From the NCBI GenBank assembly GCA_022846635.1, contig AP025685.1, positions 2,852,001 through 2,916,000 of the forward strand: a stretch of DNA of 64,000 nt. Reading direction: 5' to 3'. Source of the stretch: Salmonella enterica subsp. enterica serovar Choleraesuis (GTDB lineage: Bacteria > Pseudomonadota > Gammaproteobacteria > Enterobacterales > Enterobacteriaceae). The position numbers were made by a program, and so were the translations under genes. Below are positions 17,697 through 27,685 of this stretch, piece after piece; position 1 is the first letter of the stretch, and every line of letters starts with the position of its first letter. Under the pieces are notes generated by a model. It ran no database searches. It was not told where the DNA came from and saw only the letters and a list, made by a program, of their open reading frames with translations.

Positions 17697-19841
17697 TTAT
17701 CGCCGCCGTTTGCGCGCCGCGGGTTTCGGTTTAATAACCTTAACTATACCTTCGGCAGCCGGTGGTTGCGAAATAGGAAATACCGGCAACGCATTCAGTA
17801 AACGCTGACCATAGCTTTTAGTCAGAAGCCGACGGTCATAGATAACAATCTCCCCCCAGCAGCTATGGCTACGGATAAGCCGCCCCACCTGCTGGATAAG
17901 ATTAAACGAAGCTGCGGGCAGGCTTTGCACCTCAAACGGATAGCGGTTAAGGCTTTTTAGCCATTCACCTTCGGTAATAACTACCGGGCTATCAACCGGC
18001 GGAAAGGCGATTTTATGGATATGTACCTGGCTTAATAGTTCACCTTTTAAATCAAGCCCCTCAGCAAAGGATTGCAGCCCCACCAGCACGCTTTGCTGCC
18101 CCGCCTGTACTCTTTCGCGATGCAGTTCTACCAGCCGGTAACGGGGTTTATCTCCCTGCACCAGTAGCGCCAGACGCAGCTCAGGAATTTGGGTTAAAAA
18201 CTGGTTCATCGCACGCTGGCTGGCGAACAGCACCAACATACCGGTATGCTCTTTTTTCAAAAATTCCTGGCGGAAGAAAGCGGCCATTTCTGCCAGATGC
18301 TCGGCTTCGTGCTCAATTTTCGGCTCGTAGCGCATCTGAGGGATCACCAGACGGCCCTGCTCTACATGATTAAAAGGCGATGGCAGCGCCACGAAGCGAT
18401 CGTCGGCTTTTTCTTTAAGGCCACTCATCTCCTGAATACGGCTGAAGCTGTTAAGCGAACGCAGCGTCGCGGAGGTGACGACAACGTGCGGCACTTTACG
18501 CCACAGCAGTTTTTCCAGCTGGTCGCTCACCCGAATCCCAACGCAGTGCATCCAGATATGCGGCTGGCCTTCGCGCAGTTCGCGAGTCACCCACTTTGAT
18601 ACCGGCGCGCCAGAGGCCTGAGCCATAGCCGCCAGCTTCCAAAGCTTGCTCTGCGCCTCAAAGTGCCCCAGTGCCCGGTTCATCTGCAATAGCGCCCGGT
18701 GCAGCCGCACAATATCGTGCGCAGCCGTGCGTTCGCTAAGATCATTTAAAAAGGCTTCGGCCAGCCCCCGCAGCCCTTCACTCAGCTTTGCCAGGCGCGC
18801 CACGCTTTCATCCAGCTCAGAATTAATGACCCCAAGCGGGAAGCGATACTCCTCCTCCTGGCCCAAAAGCTGACTAATAACTAAATCGACTTCGACCAGC
18901 CGCTCATGGCACTCCTCGCAATGTTCGGTAAGGCGCATTGGGGATGCGAGCGGTGGCACGGTTTTTGGACGAAATTGCTCCAGGCAGGTTGCTATCAGGC
19001 GGCTGAACAGATCGAGCTGGAGCCGGTTCCAGCCCGGCGTGATTTCGGCGCTCATCTCCAGCGCATCGCGGGCCACATCCGGCAGATGATGCCCTTCATC
19101 CACCACCAGCAGCAGATTTTTCGCTTCCGGCAATACGGCTTCGCTTTCCAGCGCCGCCATCACCAGGGCGTGGTTGGCCACCACAACTTCAGCCTCCTGA
19201 ATCTCTCTGCGGGCCACAAAAAACGGACACTCTTTATACCAGCGACAATTACGATTCAGGCAGCTTGCTTTATCGGTGCTCAGGCGTTGCCAGAGGCTAT
19301 CTTCAATGGATTTATGGCTGTGATCGCGCAGACCGTCCCACTTGTAGCTCAGCAAATCGTTTTGCAGTTCGGCACAGCGCTGCTGCTCTTGCTTGTTTGC
19401 AGGCGTCAGCTCATCTTCCAGAAAAGCCAGTAAATCCTGCTGTTCTTCATTTTCTGACGCCAGCGCCGACAAATTACGCGGACATACATAGCGCCCGCGC
19501 CCGAAGGCGGCGGTGTAGCGCAGATCGGGGATAATTTTTGCCAGTAGCGGCAGGTCTTTACTGTAAATTTGATCCTGGAGCGCGACGTTGGCGGTGCTCA
19601 CCACCAGCGTTTTTTCCTGCGCTCTGGCCAGCGCAATACCGGGAATAAGATAGGAGAGCGTTTTCCCGACGCCGGTTGGCGCTTCTATAGCCAGATGCCG
19701 ACCGCCCTCACCCGCCAGCGTTTTCGCCACTTCGGCTATCATCTGGCGCTGAGGTGCCCGGGGGATAAAATCGGGGATCTGCTGCTGGAGCGCCTTATAC
19801 CAGGCGCCTATCTGCGCCTTTTGCGCCGGGGTGAGAGACAT
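17697..19841 (-). CDS. dinG: ATP-dependent DNA helicase DinG
   Basis: SF2, XPD-like 5'-3' helicase of 714 aa that unwinds DNA and R-loops at stalled forks. Walker A EAPTGVGKT is near residue 50. The 4Fe-4S cysteines appear in RYVCPRN and in SCLNRNCRWYKECPFF (about 190-206), and the Walker B box is the DinG form VVDEGHHL. The C-terminus is basic (KPAARKRRR). The start is ATG 19841. An atypical LexA box lies 13 bp upstream. ybiB follows. Confidence 0.96.
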   Translation of the reverse strand: MSLTPAQKAQIGAWYKALQQQIPDFIPRAPQRQMIAEVAKTLAGEGGRHLAIEAPTGVGKTLSYLIPGIALARAQEKTLVVSTANVALQDQIYSKDLPLLAKIIPDLRYTAAFGRGRYVCPRNLSALASENEEQQDLLAFLEDELTPANKQEQQRCAELQNDLLSYKWDGLRDHSHKSIEDSLWQRLSTDKASCLNRNCRWYKECPFFVARREIQEAEVVVANHALVMAALESEAVLPEAKNLLLVVDEGHHLPDVARDALEMSAEITPGWNRLQLDLFSRLIATCLEQFRPKTVPPLASPMRLTEHCEECHERLVEVDLVISQLLGQEEEYRFPLGVINSELDESVARLAKLSEGLRGLAEAFLNDLSERTAAHDIVRLHRALLQMNRALGHFEAQSKLWKLAAMAQASGAPVSKWVTRELREGQPHIWMHCVGIRVSDQLEKLLWRKVPHVVVTSATLRSLNSFSRIQEMSGLKEKADDRFVALPSPFNHVEQGRLVIPQMRYEPKIEHEAEHLAEMAAFFRQEFLKKEHTGMLVLFASQRAMNQFLTQIPELRLALLVQGDKPRYRLVELHRERVQAGQQSVLVGLQSFAEGLDLKGELLSQVHIHKIAFPPVDSPVVITEGEWLKSLNRYPFEVQSLPAASFNLIQQVGRLIRSHSCWGEIVIYDRRLLTKSYGQRLLNALPVFPISQPPAAEGIVKVIKPKPAARKRRR

Positions 19842-19854
19842 TTAGGTTCCAAAG

Positions 19855-19874
19855 TACTGGATAAACAGACACTA
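19855..19874 (-). promoter_or_regulatory. Atypical LexA box of dinG
   Basis: Read on the minus strand the sequence contains TGTCTGTTTATCCAGTA, which lines up with the unusual SOS box described for E. coli dinG (core CTGTTTAT-CAGTA). It lacks the normal CTGT-N8-ACAG spacing. Position just before the start suits repression. Confidence 0.6.
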
Positions 19875-19940
19875 TTGTGCCACTTTTTCACCCTTCGGGG
19901 AATTATCCTGACCGCTTTACTAAGCCAGGCTCTGGCAGAT

Positions 19941-19980
19941 AAAAAATAAAGGGCGGTATGCCTGATATGCATAACCACCC
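19941..19980 (-). terminator. Terminator of the aldehyde dehydrogenase gene
   Basis: An imperfect stem (about 19951-19960 with 19969-19980) is followed on the minus strand by a T-rich run (A-rich 19941-19950). It lies 33 bp past the stop of the dehydrogenase gene. Confidence 0.7.
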
Positions 19981-20013
19981 TTTTGAGCTTTAAATCAGCT
20001 TAGCCGTTTGCCC

Positions 20014-21405
20014 TTAGAAAGGCGCGTCAATATCGACCACATTGATAAGTTTGTGGTTTACAAACTCTTTAATGCCAAGCCCGATAAGTTCACGCCCAAA
20101 GCCGGAACGCGCCACGCCGCCGAACGGAAGGTCAGCTTTCACCATGGTCGGATGGTTGATATAAACCATACCGGTATAGATTTGCTCAGCAACTTTAACG
20201 CCGCGCTGCTCATTGCCGGTAAATACCGAGCCACCAAGACCAAACGGTGAGTCATTAGCGATGCGAATAGCGTCTGCCTCGTCTGCGGCTTTATAAAGCT
20301 GAGTCACGGGGCCAAAGAACTCCCAGTGGCGCGCGGCATTATCGCTATGCAGGTTAGTCATTAGCAATGGACGGAAAAATGCGCCCTGCTCCGGCACCAC
20401 AGCACCAATCTCTTCAACCACCGCGCCGAGTTTTTTCGCCTCTTCAACCTGAGCTTTCAAATCGTCAGCGGCTTTCTGTGATGACAGCGGAGCCAGCGTG
20501 GTGGATGGATCCATTGGGTCGCCCGCACGCAGCTTAGCCACCTCAGCTTTGTAACGCTCAAGGAAGCGCTCATAGACCGATTCCACTACGATAATTCTTT
20601 TAGCCGAAACGCAAACCTGGCCTGCGTTCCAGTGACGACCAAAGGCCGCCCACTTCGCCGCTTTATCGATATCCGCATCCTCCAGAACGATAAAAGCATC
20701 TGAACCGCCCAGCTCCATGGTGACTTTTTTCAGATATTTACCGGCGATAGTCGCAACGACGCTACCCGCCCCTTCTGAACCGGTAAGCGCCGCCCCGCAT
20801 ACGCGAGGATCGCTAATGATCATTTCAGTATGGCTACGCGCCAGATAGAGATTACGGAATGCGCCGGCCGGCAGCCCGGCTTCAGTCATTAACGCTTCAA
20901 AAATAGCCGCAGACTGAGGGACATTGGAGGCATGTTTCAGCAGCACGGTGTTACCTGCGCTGAGCTGCGGCGCGATGATGCGTGCGATTTGATAGAACGG
21001 GAAGTTCCACGGTTCTACCGCGAAGATAACCCCTTGCGGCTGATGTTTAAGTACAGCTTTACCTTCCAGGGCAGAGGCGACCGGCAGAGGCTCGTCCTTC
21101 AAAAGCGCTTCAGCGTGGCTGGCGTAGTATTCGAAAATCTCGGCAGAAAGAATTGTTTCAGCTTTAGCTTCGGAATACAATTTTCCCATCTCGAGAGTTA
21201 GCAGACGGGCATACTTATCAATGTCGCGGCGCAAAATTGCACCAGCGTTATTCATGATTTTAGCGCGGTCAGCGAATGAAACATTGCGCCAAGAAAGAAA
21301 CGCATTATGAGCGTCGGAAATAGCCTGTTGTACTTCTGCATCCGTCGCTTCAGGAAATGTCTTCACCGTTTCATTGGTGTATGGGTTGATTGTTGTATAA
21401 GCCAT
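20014..21405 (-). CDS. NAD(P)-dependent aldehyde dehydrogenase, succinate-semialdehyde (Sad/YneI)-like
   Basis: 463-aa aldehyde dehydrogenase with all catalytic residues: Asn134 in EPWNFPF, Lys157 in LLKHAS, Glu231 in MELGGSD and the nucleophile Cys265 in NAGQVCVSAKR. The shape (short N-terminus, about 460 aa, PQGVIFAVEPWNFP) resembles the YneI/Sad succinate-semialdehyde dehydrogenases; the true substrate is not certain. The start is ATG 21405 (MAYTTINPY) with GGAG six bases upstream; ATG 21408 sits too close. It is divergent from an AraC-type regulator, and the pair is absent between dinG and rhlE in E. coli. Confidence 0.88.
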   Translation of the reverse strand: MAYTTINPYTNETVKTFPEATDAEVQQAISDAHNAFLSWRNVSFADRAKIMNNAGAILRRDIDKYARLLTLEMGKLYSEAKAETILSAEIFEYYASHAEALLKDEPLPVASALEGKAVLKHQPQGVIFAVEPWNFPFYQIARIIAPQLSAGNTVLLKHASNVPQSAAIFEALMTEAGLPAGAFRNLYLARSHTEMIISDPRVCGAALTGSEGAGSVVATIAGKYLKKVTMELGGSDAFIVLEDADIDKAAKWAAFGRHWNAGQVCVSAKRIIVVESVYERFLERYKAEVAKLRAGDPMDPSTTLAPLSSQKAADDLKAQVEEAKKLGAVVEEIGAVVPEQGAFFRPLLMTNLHSDNAARHWEFFGPVTQLYKAADEADAIRIANDSPFGLGGSVFTGNEQRGVKVAEQIYTGMVYINHPTMVKADLPFGGVARSGFGRELIGLGIKEFVNHKLINVVDIDAPF

Positions 21406-21535
21406 CATGTGCTCCGGTTACATAAAAATAGTTTAGGTTTTATGCCATAGCAGTATCCTTAACCGGTAGCCGGTTATTACAAAGAAATTGCCTGATTTTC
21501 CACACACCCCATTTTCAGAATTTTAAGAGGCACAA

Positions 21536-22459
21536 ATGGGCAACCTGCTCAAATCAGTCCAGCGTAAGGTCGCGGAACTGTGTAATGAACGAATTACCCA
21601 TACCGGGGTAGACTTTCTCACCCTCTATAAAGAGACCCGGGAAACCGAGCCGGTGTTCTTCGTTTATGAACCGAGCATCTGTATCGTGATTCAGGGGAAA
21701 AAAGAGATAACCATCGATGACCAGCGTCTGATTTACGATGAAAGCACTTTTTTGGTTTCCAGCATGGACATGCCGGTATCTGGCATGATCACCGAAGCTT
21801 CTGAAGAGTGCCCTTATCTCTCGCTTGGCTTAACGTTTAAAGCGTGTGAGGTGTTCGAGATAATCGCCGAGCTGGGCGATCGCTATCAGCCCGACAAAAG
21901 CTGTTGCAAGGCCATTGGTTTGAGCAAATTCACCCCCGGCCTGCTGGAGGCGATTAACCGCCTGCTCGACTGCCTGAACAATAAGTCGGATGCCCGGTTT
22001 TTAGCGCCGATGATTAAAAAAGAGATCCTCTATCGGGTTCTGCTCAGCGAGCAGGGCTGCGCGCTCTATAACGTAGCTAATAACAAAAGCGATCTGTCTG
22101 GCATCAATAAAGCCATCATATTTCTGAAAGAGAATTTCACCGCTAACATCGACACCACTGAGCTACCTAAGCTTGCCAGCATGAGTCAGTCAAAATTCTA
22201 TAAACGCTTTCACGAAATCACCAATCTCACGCCGCTGCAATATCGCCTGCAGCTACGCATTCAAGAGGCCCGCCGCCTGATGCTGTATGAAAATATGTCA
22301 GCTTCTGAAGCCGGGTTTAAGGTGGGTTACGAAAGCCCCTCGCAGTTCAATCGCGAATATAAAAGAGTGGTGGGTATGCCACCTCATGCTGATATTAAGC
22401 GTGTGGCAGAAATGGGCGTGAGTTCATTTAGGGAAAATAACGCCAGTATGTTGATTTAG
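21536..22459 (+). CDS. AraC-family transcriptional regulator
   Basis: 307-aa regulator with an AraC_N-type sensor domain (about 20-170; EPSICIVIQGKKEI, VSSMDMPVSG) and a C-terminal double HTH (about 205-300; LASMSQSKFYKRFHEI, VGYESPSQFNREYKR). This layout is like E. coli YqhC, which senses aldehydes and controls a reductase. Divergence from an aldehyde dehydrogenase 127 bp away suggests that it controls that gene and responds to an aldehyde. The function is inferred from pairing. Confidence 0.87.
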   Translation: MGNLLKSVQRKVAELCNERITHTGVDFLTLYKETRETEPVFFVYEPSICIVIQGKKEITIDDQRLIYDESTFLVSSMDMPVSGMITEASEECPYLSLGLTFKACEVFEIIAELGDRYQPDKSCCKAIGLSKFTPGLLEAINRLLDCLNNKSDARFLAPMIKKEILYRVLLSEQGCALYNVANNKSDLSGINKAIIFLKENFTANIDTTELPKLASMSQSKFYKRFHEITNLTPLQYRLQLRIQEARRLMLYENMSASEAGFKVGYESPSQFNREYKRVVGMPPHADIKRVAEMGVSSFRENNASMLI

Positions 22460-22485
22460 CGGGATGCCTGCTGGTTACAAATGAT

Positions 22486-22521
22486 TAGGGCCGGGCAGTT
22501 TCCACTGCCCGGCCCTATTTA
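22486..22521. terminator. Terminator between the AraC gene and rhlE
   Basis: A 14-bp perfect stem (22486-22499 with 22504-22517), TTCC loop and a T-rich tail (TTTATTTT). It lies between two converging genes and may serve both. Confidence 0.9.
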
Positions 22522-22544
22522 TTTTCGGCTACAGATAATTTCTG

Positions 22545-24011
22545 TTAGCGGTTACCGCTTTCACTCCGGCGCGGTGCGCGACGACGCTGCTGGCCATCAC
22601 GAGCCGGCCGGCCTTCGCCACCGCTGCGCGGGCGTGAACGCCCCTGACCTTCACGGCGCTGCTCGCCACCATTGTCACTGCGACGCGGTTCGCCGCCGTT
22701 GCCACCGCGACGCTGCTCGCCGCCGTTGCCACCGCGACGCTGCTCACCACCGTTACCACCGCGACGATGTTCGCCACCGTTGCCGCCGCGACGTTGATCG
22801 CCGCCATTGCCGCCTGAGCGACCACCATGACCACCCTGGCGGCCGTTTTGAATAGGCTCAGCCTTGATGCTTGGATCCGGTTCATAGCCATCCAAAGCCA
22901 TACGCGGTATTTCGCGCTTAAGCAGGCGTTCGATATCGCGCAGCAGTTTGTGCTCATCAACGCATACCAGCGATATCGCCTGGCCTGTGGCCGCTGCGCG
23001 TCCGGTACGACCGATGCGATGCACATAGTCTTCCGGCACGTTAGGCAGCTCGTAGTTCACCACGTGCGGCAGCTCTTCGATATCCAGGCCACGGGCGGCA
23101 ATATCGGTGGCAACCAGAACGCGGATTTCACCACTTTTGAAATTAGCCAGCGCCCGGGTACGCGCCCCCTGGCTCTTATTACCGTGAATAGCGGCGGCCG
23201 TGATGCCGTCTTTATTCAACTGCTCAGCCAGGTGGTTAGCACCGTGTTTGGTACGAGTAAATACCAACACCTGGCGCCAGTCACCCTCACCAATCATTTG
23301 TGAAAGCAGCTCGCGCTTGCGTTTTTTATCTACAAAATGAACGTACTGAGTAACCTGCTCGGATGCGGTGTTACGGCGGGCAACTTCCACTTCTTCCGGG
23401 TTATGCAGCAGTTTCTCTGCCAGTTGTTTGATGTCATCGGAAAACGTAGCCGAGAACAGCAGGTTCTGACGCTTCGGCGGCAGCTTAGCCAGCACCCGAC
23501 GAATATCGTGAATAAAGCCCATATCCAGCATGCGGTCGGCTTCATCCAGCACCAGGATCTCTACGCTGTCGAGCTTAACGGCATTTTGATGCTCAAGATC
23601 CAGCAGACGGCCAGGAGTGGCAATTAACACGTCAACGCCACCGCGCAGTTTCATCATCTGCGGATTAATACTCACCCCGCCGAAAACCACCAGCGAGCGG
23701 ATATTCAAATATTTGCTGTATTCGCGGACGTTTTCACCGATCTGCGCCGCCAGCTCACGGGTTGGGGTCAAAATCAGCGCGCGAACCGGGCGACGGCCTT
23801 TACCGAAAGGGGCATTATCAATGAGATGCTGGAGCAACGGTAAGGTAAAGCCGGCGGTTTTACCGGTGCCGGTCTGGGCACTGGCCATTAAATCGCGGCC
23901 GCTGAGGACTACCGGGATCGCCTGACGCTGGATCGGGGTAGGTTCACGGTAGCCCTGTTCCGCAACTGCACGCAGGATATCCGGGCTTAAACCGAGAGAA
24001 TCAAAAGACAT
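22545..24011 (-). CDS. rhlE: ATP-dependent RNA helicase RhlE
   Basis: DEAD-box RNA helicase of 488 aa that works in ribosome assembly and RNA turnover. Motifs in order: [10 protein letters not shown] (I), PTRELAAQ (Ia), TPGRLLD (Ib), DEAD in VLDEADRM (II), SAT (III), [11 protein letters not shown] (V), HRIGRTGRA (VI). The C-terminal 95 residues are a low-complexity Arg/Gly/Asn tail with six nonapeptide repeats. The start is ATG 24011 ([10 protein letters not shown]) with GGAG upstream. It is divergent from cecR, which in E. coli controls rhlE. Confidence 0.95.
   Translation of the reverse strand: MSFDSLGLSPDILRAVAEQGYREPTPIQRQAIPVVLSGRDLMASAQTGTGKTAGFTLPLLQHLIDNAPFGKGRRPVRALILTPTRELAAQIGENVREYSKYLNIRSLVVFGGVSINPQMMKLRGGVDVLIATPGRLLDLEHQNAVKLDSVEILVLDEADRMLDMGFIHDIRRVLAKLPPKRQNLLFSATFSDDIKQLAEKLLHNPEEVEVARRNTASEQVTQYVHFVDKKRKRELLSQMIGEGDWRQVLVFTRTKHGANHLAEQLNKDGITAAAIHGNKSQGARTRALANFKSGEIRVLVATDIAARGLDIEELPHVVNYELPNVPEDYVHRIGRTGRAAATGQAISLVCVDEHKLLRDIERLLKREIPRMALDGYEPDPSIKAEPIQNGRQGGHGGRSGGNGGDQRRGGNGGEHRRGGNGGEQRRGGNGGEQRRGGNGGEPRRSDNGGEQRREGQGRSRPRSGGEGRPARDGQQRRRAPRRSESGNR
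22647..22808 (-). repeat. 27-bp coding tandem repeats in the rhlE tail
   Basis: Six consecutive 27-bp units encode NGG(D/E)(Q/H/P)RRGG-type nonapeptides at residues 402-455. The last two units are degenerate (RRSD, RREG). RGG-like tails bind RNA without sequence preference. Near-identical units suggest that copy number may vary between strains. Confidence 0.9.
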
Positions 24012-24169
24012 AACAACTCCAGACCCTCCCTGACCGAACAAGCGGTGTAGTTTTCAGGGGGGCAGCAGGGCCAGAGCAACTGGCCATCAACGGGCACAAA
24101 CCACGGTGCCATGAGCTGCGGAGTCTATCAGTTTTTGCGACACAGCGCATAAATTCCAGCCCTTTCAAC

Positions 24170-24199
24170 TATTCGCATTTCTGATATTCGCATTTCTGA
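24170..24199. repeat. 15-bp direct duplication in the rhlE-cecR gap
   Basis: TATTCGCATTTCTGA occurs twice back to back, perfectly. It lies 30 bp from the inverted repeat operator, so it may alter promoter spacing. Confidence 0.85.
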
Positions 24200-24229
24200 G
24201 TATGGACAGAGCCGCGCCATGCTCCTAGA

Positions 24230-24251
24230 GTTAATCAATCGCTTGATTAAC
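24230..24251. promoter_or_regulatory. Inverted repeat operator, probably CecR site
   Basis: GTTAATCAA (24230-24238), TCGC, TTGATTAAC (24243-24251) is a perfect 9-bp inverted repeat 15 bp before the cecR ATG, in the divergent rhlE-cecR gap. TetR regulators usually bind such dimer sites beside their own gene, and E. coli CecR controls both flanking transcripts. Confidence 0.75.
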
Positions 24252-24266
24252 TTTTAAGGTGACGCG

Positions 24267-24959
24267 ATGAGTTCCAGCTCTTCACCTGCAACCCGCCGCG
24301 GTGAGCAGGCGCGTGAGCAGCTAATTCAGGTTGCTATCGCATTGTTCGGTGAATCCGGCCAGCATGCCACGACGCGGGAAATTGCCGCCGGTGCCGGGCA
24401 GAATATCGCGGCAATCACCTATTACTTTGGCTCGAAAGAGGCGCTTTATCTGGCCGCCGCACAATGGATTGCCGATCTAATAAGCCACCAGCACACTCCC
24501 CTACTGGAAAAAGCCGGGCAGATACTCAATCACCCGAAGACTCCGCGCGGGGAGATACGCGCCGCTATTCTTGATATTTGTGGTCAGCTCGCCCAGGCGA
24601 TGACAGACGATCAAACGATGGCAGTCAGTAAGTTTATCTACCGCGAGCAGCTTTCTCCCGGCAGCGCTTATTCACTTTTACATCGCCAGGTATTTGTTCC
24701 GCTTCATAGCCGCCTGACGGCATTATTTGCCCGCTATTGCGGCCTGCCTGAATCAGACACCACGACGCTATTGCACGTACACGCATTGCTGGGAGAGATT
24801 CTGGCGTTTCGCATCGGACGCGAAACGCTATTACAACGCACCGGATGGAACGGATTCGATGCCGAAAGTACCCGCGTTATTCAATCGGTTATAACAGCGC
24901 ATATCACACTCATTTTAGACGGACTATCAGCAGAACCAGGGACGGCTCGCTATGAATAA
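24267..24959 (+). CDS. cecR: TetR-family regulator CecR (YbiH)
   Basis: 230-aa TetR regulator with an N-terminal HTH (about 15-60; [28 protein letters not shown]) and a C-terminal ligand domain ([42 protein letters not shown]) matching E. coli CecR, which affects tolerance to cefoperazone and chloramphenicol. First gene of cecR-ybhGFSR; its stop overlaps the ybhG start by 8 bp. It likely represses its operon and rhlE through the adjacent inverted repeat. Confidence 0.93.
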   Translation: MSSSSSPATRRGEQAREQLIQVAIALFGESGQHATTREIAAGAGQNIAAITYYFGSKEALYLAAAQWIADLISHQHTPLLEKAGQILNHPKTPRGEIRAAILDICGQLAQAMTDDQTMAVSKFIYREQLSPGSAYSLLHRQVFVPLHSRLTALFARYCGLPESDTTTLLHVHALLGEILAFRIGRETLLQRTGWNGFDAESTRVIQSVITAHITLILDGLSAEPGTARYE

Positions 24960-25956
24960 AAGTAAAGGGATGTTGGCCATCGGCGTACTGGCGGCGGTTA
25001 TTGTCGCCAGCGTCGGGTGGCAATGGTACGAGAGCCGCCAGTCATCAGAGCTAACGCTGTATGGCAATGTGGATATTCGCACGGTTGATATGAGCTTCCG
25101 GGTCGGCGGCAGGCTGGCCAGCCTGACCGTAGACGAAGGCGCAGCCATCCATCACGGGCAGGTACTCGGCGAGCTGGACCCGGTACCTTATCGCAACGCC
25201 CTCGCTCAGGCTGAGGCCAATGCCGCCGCCGCTAGTGCCGCTTACTCTCTGGCTTTGGCCGGTTACCGCAGTGAAGAAATTGCCCAGGCTGAAGCCGCCG
25301 TGCGCCAGGCTCAGGCCGCCAGCGACTACGCTACTCAATTTTATCAGCGCCAGCAGGGGCTGTGGAAAAGCCGGACAATTTCCGCCGACGATCTGGAGAA
25401 TGCCCGTTCTGGTCGCGATCAGGCTCAGGCATCGCTGCGTTCGGCTCAGGATAAGCTACGCCAGTATCATACCGGTAACCGTCCACAGGATATTGAGCAG
25501 GCTAAAGCCAGCCTGGCTCAGGCTAATGCGCGGCTGGCTCAGGCTAAATTAGATTTGCAAGACACCACGCTTATCGCCCCCTCCGACGGCACTCTGATGA
25601 CCCGCTCCGTAGAGCCGGGCACCATGCTTTCCGCCGGTAGCCCTGTGCTGACCCTGTCGCTAACGCGGCCGGTCTGGATCCGCGCTTACGTGGATGAGGT
25701 GAATTTGCAGCAGGTGCAGCCCGGTACCAAAGTGCTTATCTATACCGATGGTCGCCCTGATAAACCCTGGCATGGGGAAATTGGCTTTGTCTCCCCGACT
25801 GCTGAGTTCACACCTAAGACCGTAGAAACACCCGAATTACGTACTAACCTGGTTTACCGCTTGCGCATTATCGTGACCAATCCGGATGATAGCCTGCGCC
25901 AGGGGACGCCGGTTACACTGCGCTTTGTCAATGAGAATGACCATGAGCAGCCCTGA
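24952..25956 (+). CDS. ybhG: YbhG, membrane fusion protein of the YbhFSR exporter
   Basis: 334-aa HlyD-type periplasmic adaptor. One N-terminal membrane segment (about 5-22), a lipoyl half ([17 protein letters not shown]), a long Ala/Gln-rich coiled coil (about 75-200) and a second lipoyl half ending in [20 protein letters not shown], followed by a beta-barrel. It would connect the ABC exporter to the outer envelope. It overlaps cecR upstream and ybhF downstream, so translation is coupled. Confidence 0.93.
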   Translation: MNKSKGMLAIGVLAAVIVASVGWQWYESRQSSELTLYGNVDIRTVDMSFRVGGRLASLTVDEGAAIHHGQVLGELDPVPYRNALAQAEANAAAASAAYSLALAGYRSEEIAQAEAAVRQAQAASDYATQFYQRQQGLWKSRTISADDLENARSGRDQAQASLRSAQDKLRQYHTGNRPQDIEQAKASLAQANARLAQAKLDLQDTTLIAPSDGTLMTRSVEPGTMLSAGSPVLTLSLTRPVWIRAYVDEVNLQQVQPGTKVLIYTDGRPDKPWHGEIGFVSPTAEFTPKTVETPELRTNLVYRLRIIVTNPDDSLRQGTPVTLRFVNENDHEQP

Positions 25957-27685
25957 ACCGGAGATAATTTTAACCCAAGTAGAGCGCTACTTTGACGGGC
26001 TGGAAACGCCTGCCGTTGCGAAGCTTAGCGCCCACATCCGTCCCGGTGCCGTTACCGGGTTGGTAGGTCCGGACGGTGCTGGAAAAACGACGCTGATGCG
26101 GATGCTGGCCGGGTTGCTGAAACCCAGCGCCGGGACGCTACAGGTCGCGGGGCTCGACCCCATAGCCGATGACTCAGCCCTGCACGCCATCCTGGGCTAC
26201 ATGCCGCAAAAGTTTGGCCTGTATGAAGACCTTACGGTCATGGAGAACCTTGAGCTCTATGCGGCCCTGCGCAGCGTCACCGGAAAGCTACGCGAACAGA
26301 CCTTTTCCCGCCTGCTTGAGTTTACCGCTCTGGCACCATTCACCACCCGTCTGGCCGGCAAACTATCGGGCGGAATGAAACAAAAACTCGGCCTGGCCTG
26401 TACGCTTATTGGCCAGCCGCAAGTCTTACTGCTCGACGAACCCGGCGTTGGCGTTGACCCTATTTCACGCCGCGAGTTATGGCAGATGGTGCATGAACTG
26501 GCCAACGACGGCATGCTGATTTTATGGAGTACCTCCTATCTTGATGAAGCCGAGCAGTGCCGGGATATTCTGCTGATGAATCGCGGCGAGCTGTTATGGA
26601 GCGGAAAACCTCAGACGTTAACGGCCAGTATGGCCGGACGCAGCTGGCTGGCCCATAGCACAGAGTTGAATAATCGCCAGTTGCTACAGAAGGCGCTGCG
26701 GCTGCCCGAAGTTAGCGATGGCGTGATTCAGGGCCGCTCCGTACGGCTTATTGCCAGCGCTGGAACCTCATCACAGCAGCTTAGCGAGGCGCTGGGATTG
26801 GATGCCGGCAGCCTGCATACCACCACACCGCGTTTTGAAGATGCTTTTATCGATCTGCTTGGTGGAGCCGCCAGCGCCGAATCTCCGCTAGGGGAGATAA
26901 TCAATGAGGTGGAGAAAAACCCGCAGGAAACGGTCATTGAAGCGCGGGCTCTGACCCGCCGCTTTGGGGAGTTCATTGCCACCGATAATGTCAGTTTTGA
27001 GGTTAAGCGCGGCGAAATTTTCGGCCTGCTCGGCCCTAATGGCGCAGGCAAATCCACCACATTTAAAATGATGTGTGGGCTGTTAGTGCCCAGCGACGGA
27101 CAGGCGCTGGTGCTCAATCTCGATTTAAAAACCAGCTCCGGCAAAGCGCGTGAACATCTGGGTTATATGGCGCAGAAATTTTCGCTGTATGGCAACCTGA
27201 CGGTCGAACAAAACCTGCGATTTTTCTCTGGAGTATATGGGCTGCGCGGTCGGGGACAGCGCGAGCAGATTAGCCGCATGACCGAAGCCTTTAACCTGGG
27301 CCCCGTTGCGCGCCAGCCCACTGACGCTCTGCCATTAGGTTATAAGCAGCGCCTGGCGCTGGCCTGCGCACTAATGCATGAACCGGATATTCTGTTTCTT
27401 GATGAACCGACCTCTGGCGTCGACCCGCTTACCCGCCGTGAGTTCTGGCTACATATCAATAGCATGGTGGAAAAAGGCGTCACGGTGATGGTCACCACTC
27501 ACTTTATGGATGAAGCCGAATATTGCGATCGGATTGGCCTGGTCTACCACGGCAAATTAATCGCCAGCGGCACGCCGGATACGCTGAAACAGATGGTGGC
27601 CGATGAGCAAACCGCCGATCCAACCATGGAGCAGGCATTCATTGAGCTAATTCATCGCTGGGATGAGGAGCACGCCCATGGCTAA
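25943..27685 (+). CDS. ybhF: YbhF, tandem ABC ATPase of the exporter
   Basis: 580-aa protein with two fused ABC ATPase domains. First Walker [10 protein letters not shown], signature [12 protein letters not shown] and Walker [14 protein letters not shown]; second Walker [10 protein letters not shown], a degenerate signature [12 protein letters not shown], and Walker [14 protein letters not shown]. The atypical second signature and PDG in the first Walker A are shared with E. coli YbhF. The start is uncertain among three close ATGs; 25943 gives the family length. E. coli YbhFSR exports tetracycline and helps Na+/Li+ efflux; that role is transferred. Confidence 0.92.
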   Translation: MSSPEPEIILTQVERYFDGLETPAVAKLSAHIRPGAVTGLVGPDGAGKTTLMRMLAGLLKPSAGTLQVAGLDPIADDSALHAILGYMPQKFGLYEDLTVMENLELYAALRSVTGKLREQTFSRLLEFTALAPFTTRLAGKLSGGMKQKLGLACTLIGQPQVLLLDEPGVGVDPISRRELWQMVHELANDGMLILWSTSYLDEAEQCRDILLMNRGELLWSGKPQTLTASMAGRSWLAHSTELNNRQLLQKALRLPEVSDGVIQGRSVRLIASAGTSSQQLSEALGLDAGSLHTTTPRFEDAFIDLLGGAASAESPLGEIINEVEKNPQETVIEARALTRRFGEFIATDNVSFEVKRGEIFGLLGPNGAGKSTTFKMMCGLLVPSDGQALVLNLDLKTSSGKAREHLGYMAQKFSLYGNLTVEQNLRFFSGVYGLRGRGQREQISRMTEAFNLGPVARQPTDALPLGYKQRLALACALMHEPDILFLDEPTSGVDPLTRREFWLHINSMVEKGVTVMVTTHFMDEAEYCDRIGLVYHGKLIASGTPDTLKQMVADEQTADPTMEQAFIELIHRWDEEHAHG

